From Clytia hemisphaerica (Eukaryota > Cnidaria > Hydrozoa > Leptothecata > Clytiidae): a DNA stretch of 64,000 nt. Positions within the stretch are counted from its first letter, which is position 1; every line of letters starts with the position of its first letter. This document shows, in pieces, positions 52,201 to 54,990 of the stretch. The stretch lies in the NCBI GenBank assembly GCA_902728285.1, contig CACVBU010001379.1:662514-726513 (forward strand), in the 5' to 3' direction. A program made the translations under genes and the position numbers. Below the pieces are notes generated by a model. It saw nothing but the letters and a program-made list of their open reading frames with translations. It had not been told where the DNA came from and did not search any database.

Positions 52201-53848
52201 TGTTTTGAAAAATATTTCAAAATATTTGCCATATTTCAAATCTCAAGCCTCGATCTAAGGTTTTCTTGTAATACGTAACTTTGTATAATATTTCATAAAG
52301 TCTCTTACTGGTACAACTCGTTTCTTGATACAAAATTACGAAAATTGATTAAAAATTGTGTCACCTTCCCGGGGGTACTTTGGCAAAATGGTATGTGCGA
52401 AAGTCTCTCAAAGTGGTACAAAAACCATTTAAAAAATTCAAAATTTCCTCTCTCAAAGGGTCGTTATTTTCCAAAATTTGGACAAAAATCGAGTGAAAAT
52501 GATTGAAATTTTGAGAAAAGTCTCTCTAAGGGTCCAAAAAACGCCAATTTTTCCTCTCTCTAAGGGTCGATTTTCGATTTTTGGCTCGGAAATACCCGTC
52601 ACCTAACAAACCTAGTACCCCCTGGAATCACCTTACATATGGTATACCTAATTTTTATATGTCTGATGAAAGGTGCCAAATTTTTAAATGCATTGAATTT
52701 GGTGGATTTGGCGGATTGGGCTCTTCCAGAAAAAAATTGTACATGGGGATATAACAATTTTTAGTGATTTACCCCCCGAACAGGGTGACTTTTGGCCCCC
52801 CGGACAATAGCTTTTACCCCCGGACAAGCATTTGCTGACCCCCCGGACACCCCAAATTACCCCCGGACAGAGCAAATTTACCCTCCGGACAAGGCTAATT
52901 TTGATGATTTTTTGCTACCCCCCGGACAAAATATCAAAATATCCTCCACCCCCCATGTACAATTTTTTTTCTGGAAGAGCCCATTTAGCCGAAAATATTT
53001 CATGCATTCCAAATTCTTGGTTTTCAGGCTTTAAACAGTTTTTGGTAAATTAAGAATTTCAATAACATTTAAGCCTTAAAATTAGAGTGATCCAAGCGTG
53101 TCAAAAAGCCTGTCGAACATCTGTCGAATAATTATGAATCACTGTTTTCTTTTACAAACAGATGCAATGAAGAAGGGCATCAACAAGAAATGGAGCAATA
53201 GCGCTTCCAACAAAGGCTCCAATTCAAAGGTAGGATCCACATTATCTCTCTTCTTTATTACCTTAAAACTGTTTGTCAATAAATATCCTTTAGGGTTTTC
53301 CGCGGAAATTTCGTGCACCAGAGTGATCATACATCCAAAAATTATTATATTTGATCTGTGACATCGTCTATTATGCTCGATACGATTGTATTTCAGAAAT
53401 TTTCAAAGTTTGAGTTTGAGTTTGAAATTCTACCGTCGCCGAACGTTTTAACACAGTCGCCCATAACATTCTTAAGTTTTTTTTTACCAAAGCCCATTGC
53501 TTCATATTCTTATAAAAACATGTATAATTGTAATGCCCATTATTTTCCAATATTCCCTTGAGAACGGACCGAGTCGGGAAAAATCAAAGTATAATAGCCG
53601 CATTCTTCTTCACCGTTCAACACATTATTTTCCAAAATTAACAGCAACATAATGAAGAAAACTTTCGCCGTCAAGTTCAAATGCGTCAAACGAAGGAGTT
53701 GCTGACAGCGTTCGACGAGGGTGATGGTGATGATGACGAAAGTGATGATGATGATGATTTGATCATGTCTCCTTCCATCCCAAGAAGTAAAAACCAACAG
53801 AAGATGATGATGAAAAAGAAAAGTCTCCTCGATGATGAACTCTTCTAA
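16..53848 (+). CDS. IQCE: IQCE-like IQ-motif coiled-coil protein, 18 exons, 5' end missing
   Basis: Exons join as 16-132, 391-441, 1544-1614, 4325-4397, 4793-4857, 5405-5472, 6131-6229, 11130-11185, 11537-11636, 16337-16490, 17324-17446, 38653-38791, 40661-40750, 46492-46691, 47656-47990, 50361-50495, 53162-53229, 53645-53848. Every junction has GT/AG ends and matching phase, and the sum (2148) divides by three. The order of blocks follows vertebrate IQCE as I remember it: a heptad block ending KKIEELLSP, then VVMSLKRKIYKLEE, then KTEMKVTNMEEMK, more coiled coil, two IQ motifs and a C-terminal acidic DDDDLIMSPSIP block. Vertebrate IQCE is about 700 residues. With EFCAB7 it anchors EVC-EVC2 at the ciliary base in Hedgehog signalling. 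That role is family knowledge, not seen here. The N-terminal exons lie left of position 1. Additional symmetrical exons hidden in long introns cannot be excluded. Confidence 0.9.
391..441 (+). CDS. IQCE: IQCE-like exon 2 in window
   Basis: Acceptor ttcaattcag, donor GTTGGT, 17 codons, phase 0/0, encoding NNDLRRTITSKSGTTSE. It is short and polar, and is placed by its phase and by its position between two conserved coiled-coil exons. Confidence 0.75.
530..696. mobile_element. Tigger/pogo-like MITE, TA-flanked
   Basis: Ends CAGTTGACTCTCTCT and (reversed) CAGTCAACCCTCTCT, flanked by TA at 528-529 and 697-698. The interior repeats the word TTCGAAT. CAGTTGAC-type ends with TA duplications are those of pogo/Tigger elements. 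It is one of a family in this window (see 21040, 40892, 48068, 50030). Confidence 0.75.
737..822. repeat. imperfect hairpin of AACGTT words
   Basis: The left arm gagcacagaacgtcgtttc pairs imperfectly with the right arm ending cttgtgtgc. The words aacgt/acgtt recur about six times. It is bracketed by a direct repeat of about 24 bp (tttgcttacacatcatttct at 712, tttgcttacacagcatttct at 850). Confidence 0.55.
1155..1400. repeat. dispersed repeat, copy 1
   Basis: Matches 13175-13405 over about 230 bp. Shared blocks include gtagagttttaa, ggaccttaggatct, aaggcttg-aatatagcctaga and cattctcgc. It is of unknown type and carries no coding signal. Confidence 0.7.
1544..1614 (+). CDS. IQCE: IQCE-like exon 3 in window
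   Basis: Acceptor attttctag, donor GTAATC, phase 0/2. It encodes VVMSLKRKIYKLEENLRSKE, aligned with the conserved VINGLKQRILKLEQ stretch of vertebrate IQCE. Confidence 0.9.
1878..2232. repeat. word array AATCCAGG(GTGGTC)
   Basis: Six copies of aaatccagg or near variants, mostly followed by gtggtc, at spacings from about 25 to 200 bp. It is a degenerate, probably transposon-derived array with unclear ends. Confidence 0.5.
2274..3018. mobile_element. foldback element built of ATCGAAC words, with inserted SINE
   Basis: The ends are inverted (cggtgtcaatcgaac at the left; gttcgattgacaccgg at the right). Each half runs from caatcgaac words into mirrored gttcgattg words around a ttacccagga centre. 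The tRNA-derived SINE at 2421-2690 interrupts the first half. Confidence 0.65.
2421..2690 (+). mobile_element. tRNA-derived SINE
   Basis: The head (2421-2490) has a tRNA A box (tagtgcagtgg, 2426-2436) and B box (ggttcaacccc, 2469-2479). The outer acceptor pairs are kept (gacc/gggtc), but the inner acceptor and anticodon stems are lost, so it is not a working tRNA. The body ends with agtggcgccctct...cttcgggtagatagct...gactgcggtc, which recurs at 34264-34369 and more weakly at 47110-47175. Confidence 0.75.
3319..4118. mobile_element. TA-flanked long-TIR element, ends CCGGGTGCGCCAC
   Basis: 800 bp bounded by TA at 3317-3318 and 4119-4120. The ends ccgggtgcgccacaaaaaag and their inverse continue as inverted arms of over 200 bp. 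There is no ORF. Same terminal word (CCGGGTG) as 11817-12441 and 34508. Confidence 0.85.
4325..4397 (+). CDS. IQCE: IQCE-like exon 4 in window
   Basis: Acceptor gtttgcag, donor GTTTGT, phase 2/0. It encodes KMKTEMKVTNMEEMKYEN, the best-conserved block of the family (vertebrate KLQTDMKTTNLEEMR). Confidence 0.93.
4530..4614. repeat. fragment of the CCCCACTG word-array family
   Basis: Contains atccccatcgag, ttatttttatccccactgg, ctgaaaaaatttctaccggg and cctgtgtcctgtc. It matches the right part of 50549-50824 and also 51085-51130. Confidence 0.55.
4793..4857 (+). CDS. IQCE: IQCE-like exon 5 in window
   Basis: Acceptor gtcgtttag, donor GTAAGT, phase 0/2. It encodes the coiled-coil segment IVRLSQMVEELKNKDQNM, equivalent to the HRLQTLL region of IQCE. 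Confidence 0.88.
5405..5472 (+). CDS. IQCE: IQCE-like exon 6 in window
   Basis: Acceptor tttgacag, donor GTAAGT, phase 2/1. It encodes a basic segment around AMRGGNNNKTQVLLKRLTG. Confidence 0.83.
5917..5957. repeat. (TGTC)n microsatellite
   Basis: About nine units of tctg, with one tatc interruption near the start. Confidence 0.9.
6131..6229 (+). CDS. IQCE: IQCE-like exon 7 in window
   Basis: Acceptor tttatttag, donor GTAAGC, phase 1/1. It encodes EDNRNLVLENKSLKNDLMKL, matching the LTEENQSLKEDLDRVL segment of vertebrate IQCE. Confidence 0.9.
7986..8203. mobile_element. TA-flanked MITE, short form
   Basis: Ends CCGTGTGAAAGGGTAACTTG and inverse CCGTGAGAAAGGGTAACTTG, with TA on both sides (7984-7985, 8204-8205). 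The left arm shares about 115 bp with the inverted right arm of 8334-8871, so this is a deletion form of the same family. It is inserted inside a minisatellite unit. Confidence 0.85.
8334..8871. mobile_element. TA-flanked MITE, long form
   Basis: 538 bp, ends CCGTGAGAATGGGTAACTTG / inverse CCGTGAGATTGGGTAACTTG, arms of about 80 bp, TA at 8332-8333 and 8872-8873 within an extended TATA context. No ORF. It is inserted in the same minisatellite as 7986-8203. Confidence 0.85.
9987..10712. mobile_element. ATTCTTA-word MITE, copy 1, carrying a nested insertion
   Basis: Left arm acgctttttttttataaaaatggtg, then catgatggatattcttaac..., as in copies 44448-44715 and 46182-46414. The homology stops after aaattccatgatggt (near 10262) and resumes at gtgatattctt (near 10640). 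The 376 bp between is a separate C-rich insertion. Confidence 0.7.
10264..10640. mobile_element. nested insertion with CCCCCTTCTTAA words
   Basis: Absent from the two sister copies of the surrounding MITE. It contains repeated tcccccttcctt / ccttcttaaa words and ends with aagaaaggggggacgacc, the inverse of its C-rich left words. No clear target duplication. Confidence 0.6.
11130..11185 (+). CDS. IQCE: IQCE-like exon 8 in window
   Basis: Acceptor tctttttag, donor GTAATA, phase 1/0. It encodes DYEDMNRAELLQKITNLEQ, matching YVEWSKPRLLRRIVELEKK of the vertebrate protein. Confidence 0.9.
11537..11636 (+). CDS. IQCE: IQCE-like exon 9 in window
   Basis: Acceptor tccaaacag, donor GTAAGG, phase 0/1. 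It encodes a charged linker rich in Lys, Glu and Asp (KVKEEESRDSS onward). Conservation is low, so support comes from phase and splice sites. Confidence 0.82.
11817..12441. mobile_element. TA-flanked long-TIR element, ends CCGGGTGACCCAC
   Basis: 625 bp with TA at 11815-11816 and 12442-12443. The ends ccgggtgacccacgaaaaag are inverted with arms of about 230 bp. The interior is unrelated to 3319-4118 but the architecture is the same. It sits just downstream of IQCE-like exon 9. Confidence 0.87.
12844..12998. mobile_element. 155 bp foldback MITE, TA-flanked
   Basis: Almost perfect palindrome. Arms gacgaatcggctt...gacccccgagaattccccac mirror each other around a short loop at gttcacggtgaa. TA stands at both edges (12842-12843, 12999-13000). 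Confidence 0.85.
13175..13405. repeat. dispersed repeat, copy 2
   Basis: Homologous to 1155-1400. Both copies lie in introns of the IQCE-like gene in the same orientation. Confidence 0.7.
13406..16336. other. intron sequence without recognised features
   Basis: No exon, RNA gene or complete transposon seen. There is an ATT microsatellite at 16188-16222 and isolated ttcgaa-word remnants at 15410-15475. Confidence 0.5.
16337..16490 (+). CDS. IQCE: IQCE-like exon 10 in window
   Basis: Acceptor tttttttcag, donor GTATAT, phase 1/2. It encodes a clear coiled coil including LKQLRARERELLSDVEKLE, equivalent to the long C-terminal coiled coil of IQCE. Confidence 0.9.
16599..17023. mobile_element. TA-flanked MITE with CGGGGAAA word array
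   Basis: Ends CCTTATCGGGGAAAAAAATG and inverse CCTTATCGGGAAAAAAATG, TA at 16597-16598 and 17024-17025. The word tcggggaaaa recurs on one strand in the left part, switches to ccccgac in the middle and back to gtcggg, about ten times in total. Confidence 0.82.
17324..17446 (+). CDS. IQCE: IQCE-like exon 11 in window
   Basis: Acceptor tttccacag, donor GTATGA, phase 2/2. It encodes the end of the coiled coil (KQLDDLIATSK) and a low-complexity polar linker. The next intron is 21.2 kb and hosts other genes. Confidence 0.86.
17519..18536. mobile_element. piggyBac-like MITE, TTAA-flanked
   Basis: 1018 bp with TTAA at 17515-17518 and 18537-18540. Ends CCTTTAGACACCG / inverse CCTTTAGACGCCG. A 33 bp tandem pair containing gtacgtggtacgtctctcgg lies inside the right end. 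TTAA targets with CCY ends are the piggyBac signature. No transposase frame. Confidence 0.85.
19298..20948 (-). CDS. class A seven-transmembrane receptor, orphan, 2 coding exons
   Basis: Exon 1 is 20948-20014 (donor GTAAGT) and exon 2 is 19547-19298. The phase-2 junction restores the frame, giving 394 residues. The N-terminal tail has about seven N-glycosylation sequons in the first 55 residues. Seven hydrophobic segments follow, starting near residue 72. Visible landmarks are Asn88 in TM1, Asp118 in TM2 (LSMSDIAN), Cys146 at the TM3 entry, and DRC at 170-172 in place of DRY. TM6 has LILPYD with no CWxP tryptophan, and TM7 has NCFVY in place of NPxxY. The tail is short and basic. It lies in the long IQCE-like intron on the opposite strand. 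It is a paralogue of the receptor at 27520-29670, sharing the intron after the third extracellular loop. The ligand is unknown. The start is the first Met of the exon; an upstream 5' UTR exon is possible. Confidence 0.9.
21040..21200. mobile_element. degenerate Tigger/pogo-like MITE
   Basis: Contains ggagcgtaccgaatagtaga, atcgaataatggagcgta and a right end ttttagagcgtcaactct. It is the mirror of the copy starting at 48068 (cagttgacgctctctaattc). Left end eroded. Confidence 0.55.
21200..22430. other. intron stretch with nothing recognised
   Basis: No coding, RNA or complete repeat structure identified; AT-rich unique-looking sequence upstream of the first receptor gene. Confidence 0.4.
22450..22570. 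repeat. nested palindrome with CCAATAT words
   Basis: ccaatatgcaaaaatattgggc and cgaaaagatattgg are mirrored by ccaatatcttttctcg and gcccaatatttttcatattgg around cgaggcttcgccgag. A near-perfect 100 bp cruciform candidate. Confidence 0.7.
22790..22984. mobile_element. short MITE with GACGGTA words
   Basis: Left gcgagtttatgtatgtgtg is the inverse of the right aaatacataaactcg. The word gacggta/taccgtc occurs four times inside. Confidence 0.55.
24440..26545. repeat. 102 bp satellite, about 18-20 units
   Basis: Unit of the form tctagagaataccttctta...ttattcgaatttctctgtaa...ctctcgctaattcgaac...cagttccag. The unit is 34 codons long, so the plus strand stays open as repeats of MLYYSNFSVIRTEW. This follows from the period; there is no start context or splice signal. 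Units up to about 25980 read ctctgtaattc and atggactctcgctaattc. The last five read ctctctaattc and atggcctctcgcttattc, a sharp sub-family switch. The unit is homologous to the MITE at 50030-50187. Confidence 0.93.
26560..27519. other. intergenic stretch between satellite and second receptor gene
   Basis: No coding or structured repeat seen apart from an aagaac-word remnant at 26665-26690 (aagaacaagataagaac). Confidence 0.4.
27520..29670 (-). CDS. class A seven-transmembrane receptor, orphan, 3 coding exons
   Basis: Exons are 29670-29157, 28910-28628 and 27841-27520. The donors are GTAAGA and GTAAGT and the phases (1, then 2) match, giving 372 residues. TM1 starts near residue 29 with a G-N pair at 44-45. 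TM2 has Asp74, the TM3 entry has Cys102, and DRC is at 126-128. TM6 has VMPYD without tryptophan, and TM7 has NCFIY. Long shared stretches with the receptor at 19298-20948 (RYWPFG..GCK, DRCRSI, PYD..D.AM, QMSNSF.NCF.Y) show a local duplication. The extra intron, in the second extracellular loop, is absent from the paralogue. The tail is about 75 residues and Ser/Thr/Asn-rich. Ligand and G protein cannot be predicted. Confidence 0.9.
30009..31128. mobile_element. 1.12 kb near-palindromic element with GGTCGGAAATATC arrays and 10 bp target duplication
   Basis: Flanked by agcggcaccg at 29999-30008 and 31129-31138. Arms of about 460 bp mirror each other around a loop near 30475-30655. The terminal caaattttttttccgtagac is followed by an array of ggtcggaaatatc: six copies on the left, ten on the right (mirrored, one mutated), plus a ggcggaaatatc variant at each outer edge. 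Long arms with a 9-10 bp duplication suit Mutator-like or Foldback elements. No transposase. Confidence 0.88.
31140..32340. other. intron stretch without genes
   Basis: Contains a T14/G10 homopolymer junction near 31887-31911, which may be an unreliable base-call region. No other structure recognised. Confidence 0.4.
32430..32600. mobile_element. short inverted-repeat element, TTGATCGGAG family
   Basis: Left ttttgatcggagttttttct with aaagtggtcccc is mirrored by ggtaccactttctaaaagattccgatcaaa. The same word pair bounds 41345-42245. Confidence 0.55.
32790..33985 (-). mobile_element. ORF1-only non-LTR element (HAL1-like architecture)
   Basis: The ORF1 frame is followed on the minus strand by about 100 bp of untranslated sequence. 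An A-rich tail with overlapping AATAAA units follows (minus strand of 32795-32825), and then unrelated sequence. The left-out ORF2 makes it a half-LINE. The 5' limit is not defined. A perfect 14 bp palindrome (actagtaaactagt) lies just upstream of the start, at 33965-33978. Confidence 0.5.
32916..33953 (-). CDS. LINE-type ORF1 protein with PHD-like zinc finger and coiled coil
   Basis: Intact 345-residue reading frame. Residues about 20-78 hold a Cys/His zinc finger of PHD type (CTPDNC..CRRCERFVHYAC..CAKC). Residues about 95-185 are charged coiled coil with an internal duplication (TYAETTKEELKKQEVT then TYASITELKKQEVT). The C-terminal third starts with NIIVHNIGE, continues through RPLKVVLRNEEEKRQIL, and ends with a basic domain. 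It resembles the RNA-binding ORF1 proteins of CR1/L1-type retrotransposons, which coat their RNA. There is no endonuclease or reverse transcriptase on either side. It has no introns and poly(A)-type signals downstream. It is either an ORF1-only retrotransposon copy or a retained gene. Confidence 0.8.
   Translation of the reverse strand: MAKTKEIPKKIEIQQNNGFCTPDNCFMNEIVKDNNVLQCRRCERFVHYACTELPAYQIQLCLQYKSRRFECAKCVTVTPILLEKIKTSTERVRKDKATNTDKVNNGEQQGDKSTNARLDRLEKKIEKLLDKEDVAKDKKQRTYAETTKEELKKQEVTMKQQTYASITELKKQEVTIKNFIKEEKEEVRWLNLTKCNIIVHNIGELKHETLEEQRTSDKDYVEEFVSNQMGLKVNIVSAERIGARKNEMFRTKRWRPLKVVLRNEEEKRQILASVHKLKKIITDLRVTDDFSKKERETIKEWHRNAKEKTKLQKDGSQIKVRGSPRTRLYFKKICCDLRVTENEIL
34264..34369 (+). 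mobile_element. SINE fragment, 3' body only
   Basis: Shares aatccagg-agtggcgccctc, ccttcgggtagacagct, gggagccttcgggtcgcc and gactgcggtcacaaac with the SINE at 2421-2690. The tRNA head is missing, as in 5'-truncated copies. Confidence 0.75.
34508..34720. mobile_element. single-ended relic with CCGGGTGCACC terminus
   Basis: A TA precedes ccgggtgcaccaaaaagaag, the same end type as 3319-4118. No matching inverse end is found to the right within several kb. The right limit given is arbitrary. Confidence 0.45.
34750..35150. other. intron stretch without recognised features
   Basis: Short open frames only, none with splice support or family similarity. Confidence 0.35.
35153..35373. mobile_element. 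221 bp MITE with about 60 bp inverted arms
   Basis: agtttacggccc...ctctgcctattctaattgtg is mirrored by caattagaatagacagggcagaaag...ggccatctaaact. No ORF. Confidence 0.65.
35579..35680. repeat. AAGAAC-word fragment
   Basis: tacacgcttttttacaag followed by ttcttaagaacacgaggctc and aaattaagaacaatatt. It resembles 47452-47525 and the mirrored 49565-49790. Confidence 0.5.
36638..36812. mobile_element. MITE with imperfect 55-60 bp arms
   Basis: Left ggactgttaatatggagacg...aaggattttcgaac is mirrored by gttcgaaaatctatcccacc...ctccatatgaacagcac. The centre contains cacgtgac. Confidence 0.65.
37230..37772. mobile_element. piggyBac-like MITE, TTAA-flanked
   Basis: 543 bp with TTAA at 37226-37229 and 37773-37776. 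Ends CCCTTTAAGTGCCAC / inverse CCCTTTAAGTACAAA. No ORF. Different interior from 17519-18536. Confidence 0.85.
37780..38650. other. end of the 21 kb intron, nothing recognised
   Basis: No repeat pairing or coding signal found before IQCE-like exon 12. Confidence 0.35.
38653..38791 (+). CDS. IQCE: IQCE-like exon 12 in window
   Basis: Acceptor ttattgtacag, donor GTAAGC, phase 2/0. It encodes a Ser/Thr/Lys-rich disordered segment ending in SARSLREEKK. Confidence 0.87.
39545..40015. repeat. G-rich/C-rich bounded repeat, partial copy at 46940-47070
   Basis: Left aggcttttaggggcggttcagaactagg, then cttttcctgtaccacccctt-acttttgatcta, recurs at 46947. A C9 run in cagccccccccctaggcc closes the right side as a loose inverse of the left. 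Confidence 0.55.
40455..40560. repeat. direct duplication of a 20 bp segment
   Basis: catataacacccatattac occurs twice, at 40456 and 40530, with different sequence between. Confidence 0.6.
40661..40750 (+). CDS. IQCE: IQCE-like exon 13 in window
   Basis: Acceptor attctggtag, donor GTGAGA, 30 codons, phase 0/0. It is an acidic segment (HDEEEDEYEN) leading directly into the IQ motifs. Confidence 0.85.
40892..40970. mobile_element. Tigger/pogo-like MITE, left end only
   Basis: TA then cagttaactctcgctaattc, cgaacggggaatcttatttg, ttcgaattacagag. This is the inverse of the right end of 50030-50187. No right terminus. Confidence 0.65.
41129..41282. mobile_element. foldback palindrome centred on an EcoRI/XhoI-like core
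   Basis: Arms gagtttttgatttttctaaa...gcgatgcattgtgggattg mirror each other almost perfectly. The loop is gaattccctcgaggaattc. Confidence 0.8.
41342..42245. mobile_element. 0.9 kb inverted-repeat element, about 200 bp arms
   Basis: Left arm holds ttttgatcggagtttttttg, gggagtttctaaac, gaccacgacc words and ataaatttggattatcgag. The right arm carries the inverse of each in order. Centre 41545-42045 has no ORF. Confidence 0.7.
42401..42684. mobile_element. GGATGGCGC-ended MITE, copy 1
   Basis: Left ggatggcgctgataagt and right ttaactggactcagcgccatc. Related ends occur at 45919-46173. Confidence 0.55.
43440..43560. repeat. AAGAAC-word fragment
   Basis: ctaagaacaagaacagg, aataagaacagctgagcctc and the mirrored ggttcttataac lie within 120 bp. 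Confidence 0.5.
43735..44025. repeat. word array CCCCCTGGATATCC
   Basis: Seven copies of accccctggatatcc or close variants at 20-45 bp spacing with unrelated AT-rich spacers. The array closes with ggggggggcacggact and ctggaaaagctcc. It matches 52717-52983 in design and partly in sequence. Confidence 0.75.
44114..44811. mobile_element. element with GGTCTTGTTAGACG ends and TAACATTT words, hosting a nested MITE
   Basis: Left ggtcttgttagacggtaaca and right inverse ggtcttgttagacgataaca. The words gtaacattt/aaatgttac recur more than ten times. The MITE at 44448-44715 is inserted into one of them. Confidence 0.75.
44448..44715. mobile_element. ATTCTTA-word MITE, copy 2, TA-flanked
   Basis: Ends cacgctttttttttataag and inverse, TA on both sides (44446-44447, 44716-44717). 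Contains about ten attctta/taagaat words. Confidence 0.8.
44939..45904. mobile_element. TTAA-flanked element with GGGCTCTGACCAT ends
   Basis: 966 bp with TTAA at 44935-44938 and 45905-45908. Exact 13 bp inverted ends GGGCTCTGACCAT. The end word recurs internally at 45230-45240. The ends start GGG rather than the usual piggyBac CCC. The open stretch on the minus strand at 45669-45875 is not convincing as coding. Confidence 0.8.
45919..46173. mobile_element. GGATGGCGC-ended MITE, copy 2
   Basis: Left tggatggcgcgattaagtgg and right ttcactggacttagcgtcatc; same size and ends as 42401-42684. Confidence 0.55.
46182..46414. mobile_element. ATTCTTA-word MITE, copy 3, TA-flanked
   Basis: Inverse orientation of copy 2. 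Ends cacgcattttttataagaat / inverse cacgctttttttttataaga-like, TA at 46180-46181 and 46415-46416. It lies 77 bp upstream of IQCE-like exon 14. Confidence 0.8.
46492..46691 (+). CDS. IQCE: IQCE-like exon 14 in window, two IQ motifs
   Basis: Acceptor atttcacag, donor GTAAAG, phase 0/2. Two IQ calmodulin-binding motifs are visible: IQSSWRGHNARRGYL near the start, and IQSTFRAHVQRSRVL near the end. They are separated by an acidic linker of about 30 residues. This is the diagnostic exon for the family. Confidence 0.94.
47110..47175 (+). mobile_element. SINE fragment, degenerate
   Basis: Retains cttcgagtagata, tatcgaaag and ctcgactgtggttgcaaaacta, matching the tail of the SINE at 2421-2690 at lower similarity. 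Confidence 0.5.
47452..47525. repeat. AAGAAC-word fragment
   Basis: gcacgcttttttataagaac, acctaagaacaaattaagaac and aatctgagcctcag; parallels 35579-35680. Confidence 0.5.
47656..47990 (+). CDS. IQCE: IQCE-like exon 15 in window
   Basis: Acceptor ttccatagg with AG at 47654-47655, donor GTATTT, phase 2/1. The longest exon, 335 bp. It carries an acidic block SDSDDDDVVIG that resembles the C-terminal acidic block of exon 18, followed by a charged, probably disordered stretch. Confidence 0.88.
48068..48180. mobile_element. Tigger/pogo-like MITE fragment
   Basis: TA then cagttgacgctctctaattc, followed by atcgaataagggagcgtatc and agaacgtcgaata. No clean right terminus. Confidence 0.55.
48836..49161. 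mobile_element. MITE with AAATTTCGCGG words
   Basis: Left ataaattttcacgggaatta and the inverse ccccgcgaaaatttat at the right. aatttcgtgg / cgcgaaattt words recur inside about six times. Confidence 0.7.
49565..49795. repeat. GTTCTTAT word array
   Basis: gttcttat or close variants occur five times, with gaggctc/gagcctc nearby. It mirrors the fragments at 35579, 43440 and 47452. Confidence 0.55.
50030..50187. mobile_element. Tigger/pogo-like MITE, source-like relative of the 102 bp satellite
   Basis: Right end gcgaaagacaactg then TA. Read in either strand it contains, in the same order as the satellite unit, ctctgtaattcgaac, ttattcgg, ctctctaaaat, cagttcctg and cgaacttct. Left end degenerate. 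Confidence 0.65.
50361..50495 (+). CDS. IQCE: IQCE-like exon 16 in window
   Basis: Acceptor ttccaaacag, donor GTAACG, phase 1/1. It encodes a Ser-rich then acidic segment (IEESDEEDNRAPF). A transposon-like word array starts about 55 bp past the donor. Confidence 0.85.
50549..50824. repeat. word array CCCCACTGG
   Basis: Left gtcacagacccgttgggact and right inverse gtctcacagccccggtggaact. ccccactgg / ccccattgag words occur about eight times. Fragments at 4530-4614 and 51085-51130. Confidence 0.65.
51140..51840. other. intron stretch without recognised features
   Basis: No exon or repeat pairing seen. Confidence 0.35.
51880..52060. repeat. word array TTTGGC(G/A)
   Basis: tttggc occurs at least ten times in about 180 bp, in one orientation, with variable spacing. 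Short tttggcg words recur at 52697-52715. Confidence 0.55.
52380..52620. repeat. word array CTCTCTAAGGGTC
   Basis: Four copies of ctctc-aaggg(t/tc) spaced 45-70 bp, bounded by ccgggggtacttt at the left and tagtaccccctgg at the right, which are inverse to each other. Confidence 0.6.
52717..52983. mobile_element. MITE with CCCCCGGACA word array
   Basis: Inverted ends tgggctcttccagaaaaaaa and tgtacatgggg (about 33 bp), then seven copies of ccccccggaca at 15-45 bp spacing. Same plan as 43735-44025. Confidence 0.8.
53162..53229 (+). CDS. IQCE: IQCE-like exon 17 in window
   Basis: Acceptor ttacaaacag, donor GTAGGA, phase 1/0. It encodes a basic segment DAMKKGINKKWSNSASNKG. Confidence 0.82.
53645..53848 (+). 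CDS. IQCE: IQCE-like last coding exon
   Basis: Acceptor aattaacag, 67 codons and TAA at 53846-53848. It contains FRRQVQMRQTKELLTAFDEG, then DDDESDDDDDLIMSPSIP. The latter aligns with the extreme C-terminus of vertebrate IQCE (NSDDSDDIVIAPSLP as I recall it), and fixes both the identity and the 3' end of the gene. Confidence 0.93.
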   Translation, partial: QHNEENFRRQVQMRQTKELLTAFDEGDGDDDESDDDDDLIMSPSIPRSKNQQKMMMKKKSLLDDELF

Positions 53849-54990
53849 AAACACAAACTCAAACACAGTCCCTTATTTCGCTTTTTTATGATTCTGATAA
53901 TACTCACGATTGTATCACGTCCATCATTAAAATCGAAATGTGGTACGAGTGGCTCTGGGTACGAGATTGTTAAAAAAATTTTTTCTCGCTAAAAAGTCCA
54001 CCTTTTTACCTTTTTAGACTTTGAACTGTGGTAAACGGTTTGGTGATTTAATTTCATTAAATATCTTTACCAGTAAAGTCAAGTTCTGCTCTAAAGGAAT
54101 GCGGTGAGTGATGATGACTCGACCTGCTTGTTAAGCTGTGTTTCTTTCTGCCTGAAAACGAAAATGAAGACGAAAGCGAAAACAACTTTATGATTGACAG
54201 TAGATTGTGTATGTTTTCCTTAAGTGAGCCATTCACTGCGCTTTAAAGCTGTTTTACTTATTCCATTCTAAATCCAGATGAAGAACTTGAAAAGGTTGGG
54301 TTATGCTTCTCATTTTGCTCCTTCCTTTTGGTCCGGGATTGGAAGTCCCGCTAACGCTCACAATTTTTTTTTGTAATTTGAAATTCCATTTGGGATGTTG
54401 GTTTAGCAAGATCTTTCATCCCGTTTCTTCTGATCAGTTTTCTCTTTGTTGGACAATTTTTTCCCAATAAACGGAAAATTCCTTTTTCTGGATATTATTT
54501 GTAAATAATTTAGAATTTTTGTTGGTAATATTTTAAAATGCACATTATATATAAATCATTTTTAATTGTACATTATTATCATATTGTATATCAATTTTTG
54601 CTTTTATTATTTACTTAAAAAACAACACAAAACTTATACTAAGCATTTAAGAATTAAGATTTAGAATTTTATGTGTAATGCCTTCGGGTTTCTTTCTAAC
54701 GATTGAAAGCTGCACTATGAAATGAAAGGGTCTAATTTTGAATGTCGAATTTCGGGGGGGGGGGTGTCACCTTCTTTTAAAAATCGAGAGGATATCACAG
54801 ACCTAATTATAAAAAATCGTACTTACTTAGTATATACAGTAAGGTGAAAGAATCCGTTAGTAGATGCCAGCAGCCTATAAGAGCCCCTGGCCCATCTTTC
54901 GCTGGGCAAGGGCTCTGGTTGGTGGTACGAGGAGATTCAGGAGCAGCCAGCGGAGGAATTTTTCAAAATATCTGTTCTTTTATTCTAGGA
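53849..54990 (+). other. probable 3' UTR and downstream flank of the IQCE-like gene
   Basis: No coding signal. The first AATAAA after the stop is at 54466-54471, giving a 3' UTR of roughly 0.6 kb if used. The stretch at 54080-54250 resembles 14335-14520 in an intron (both start with gttctgctctaaagg), so part of it is repetitive. Confidence 0.5.
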
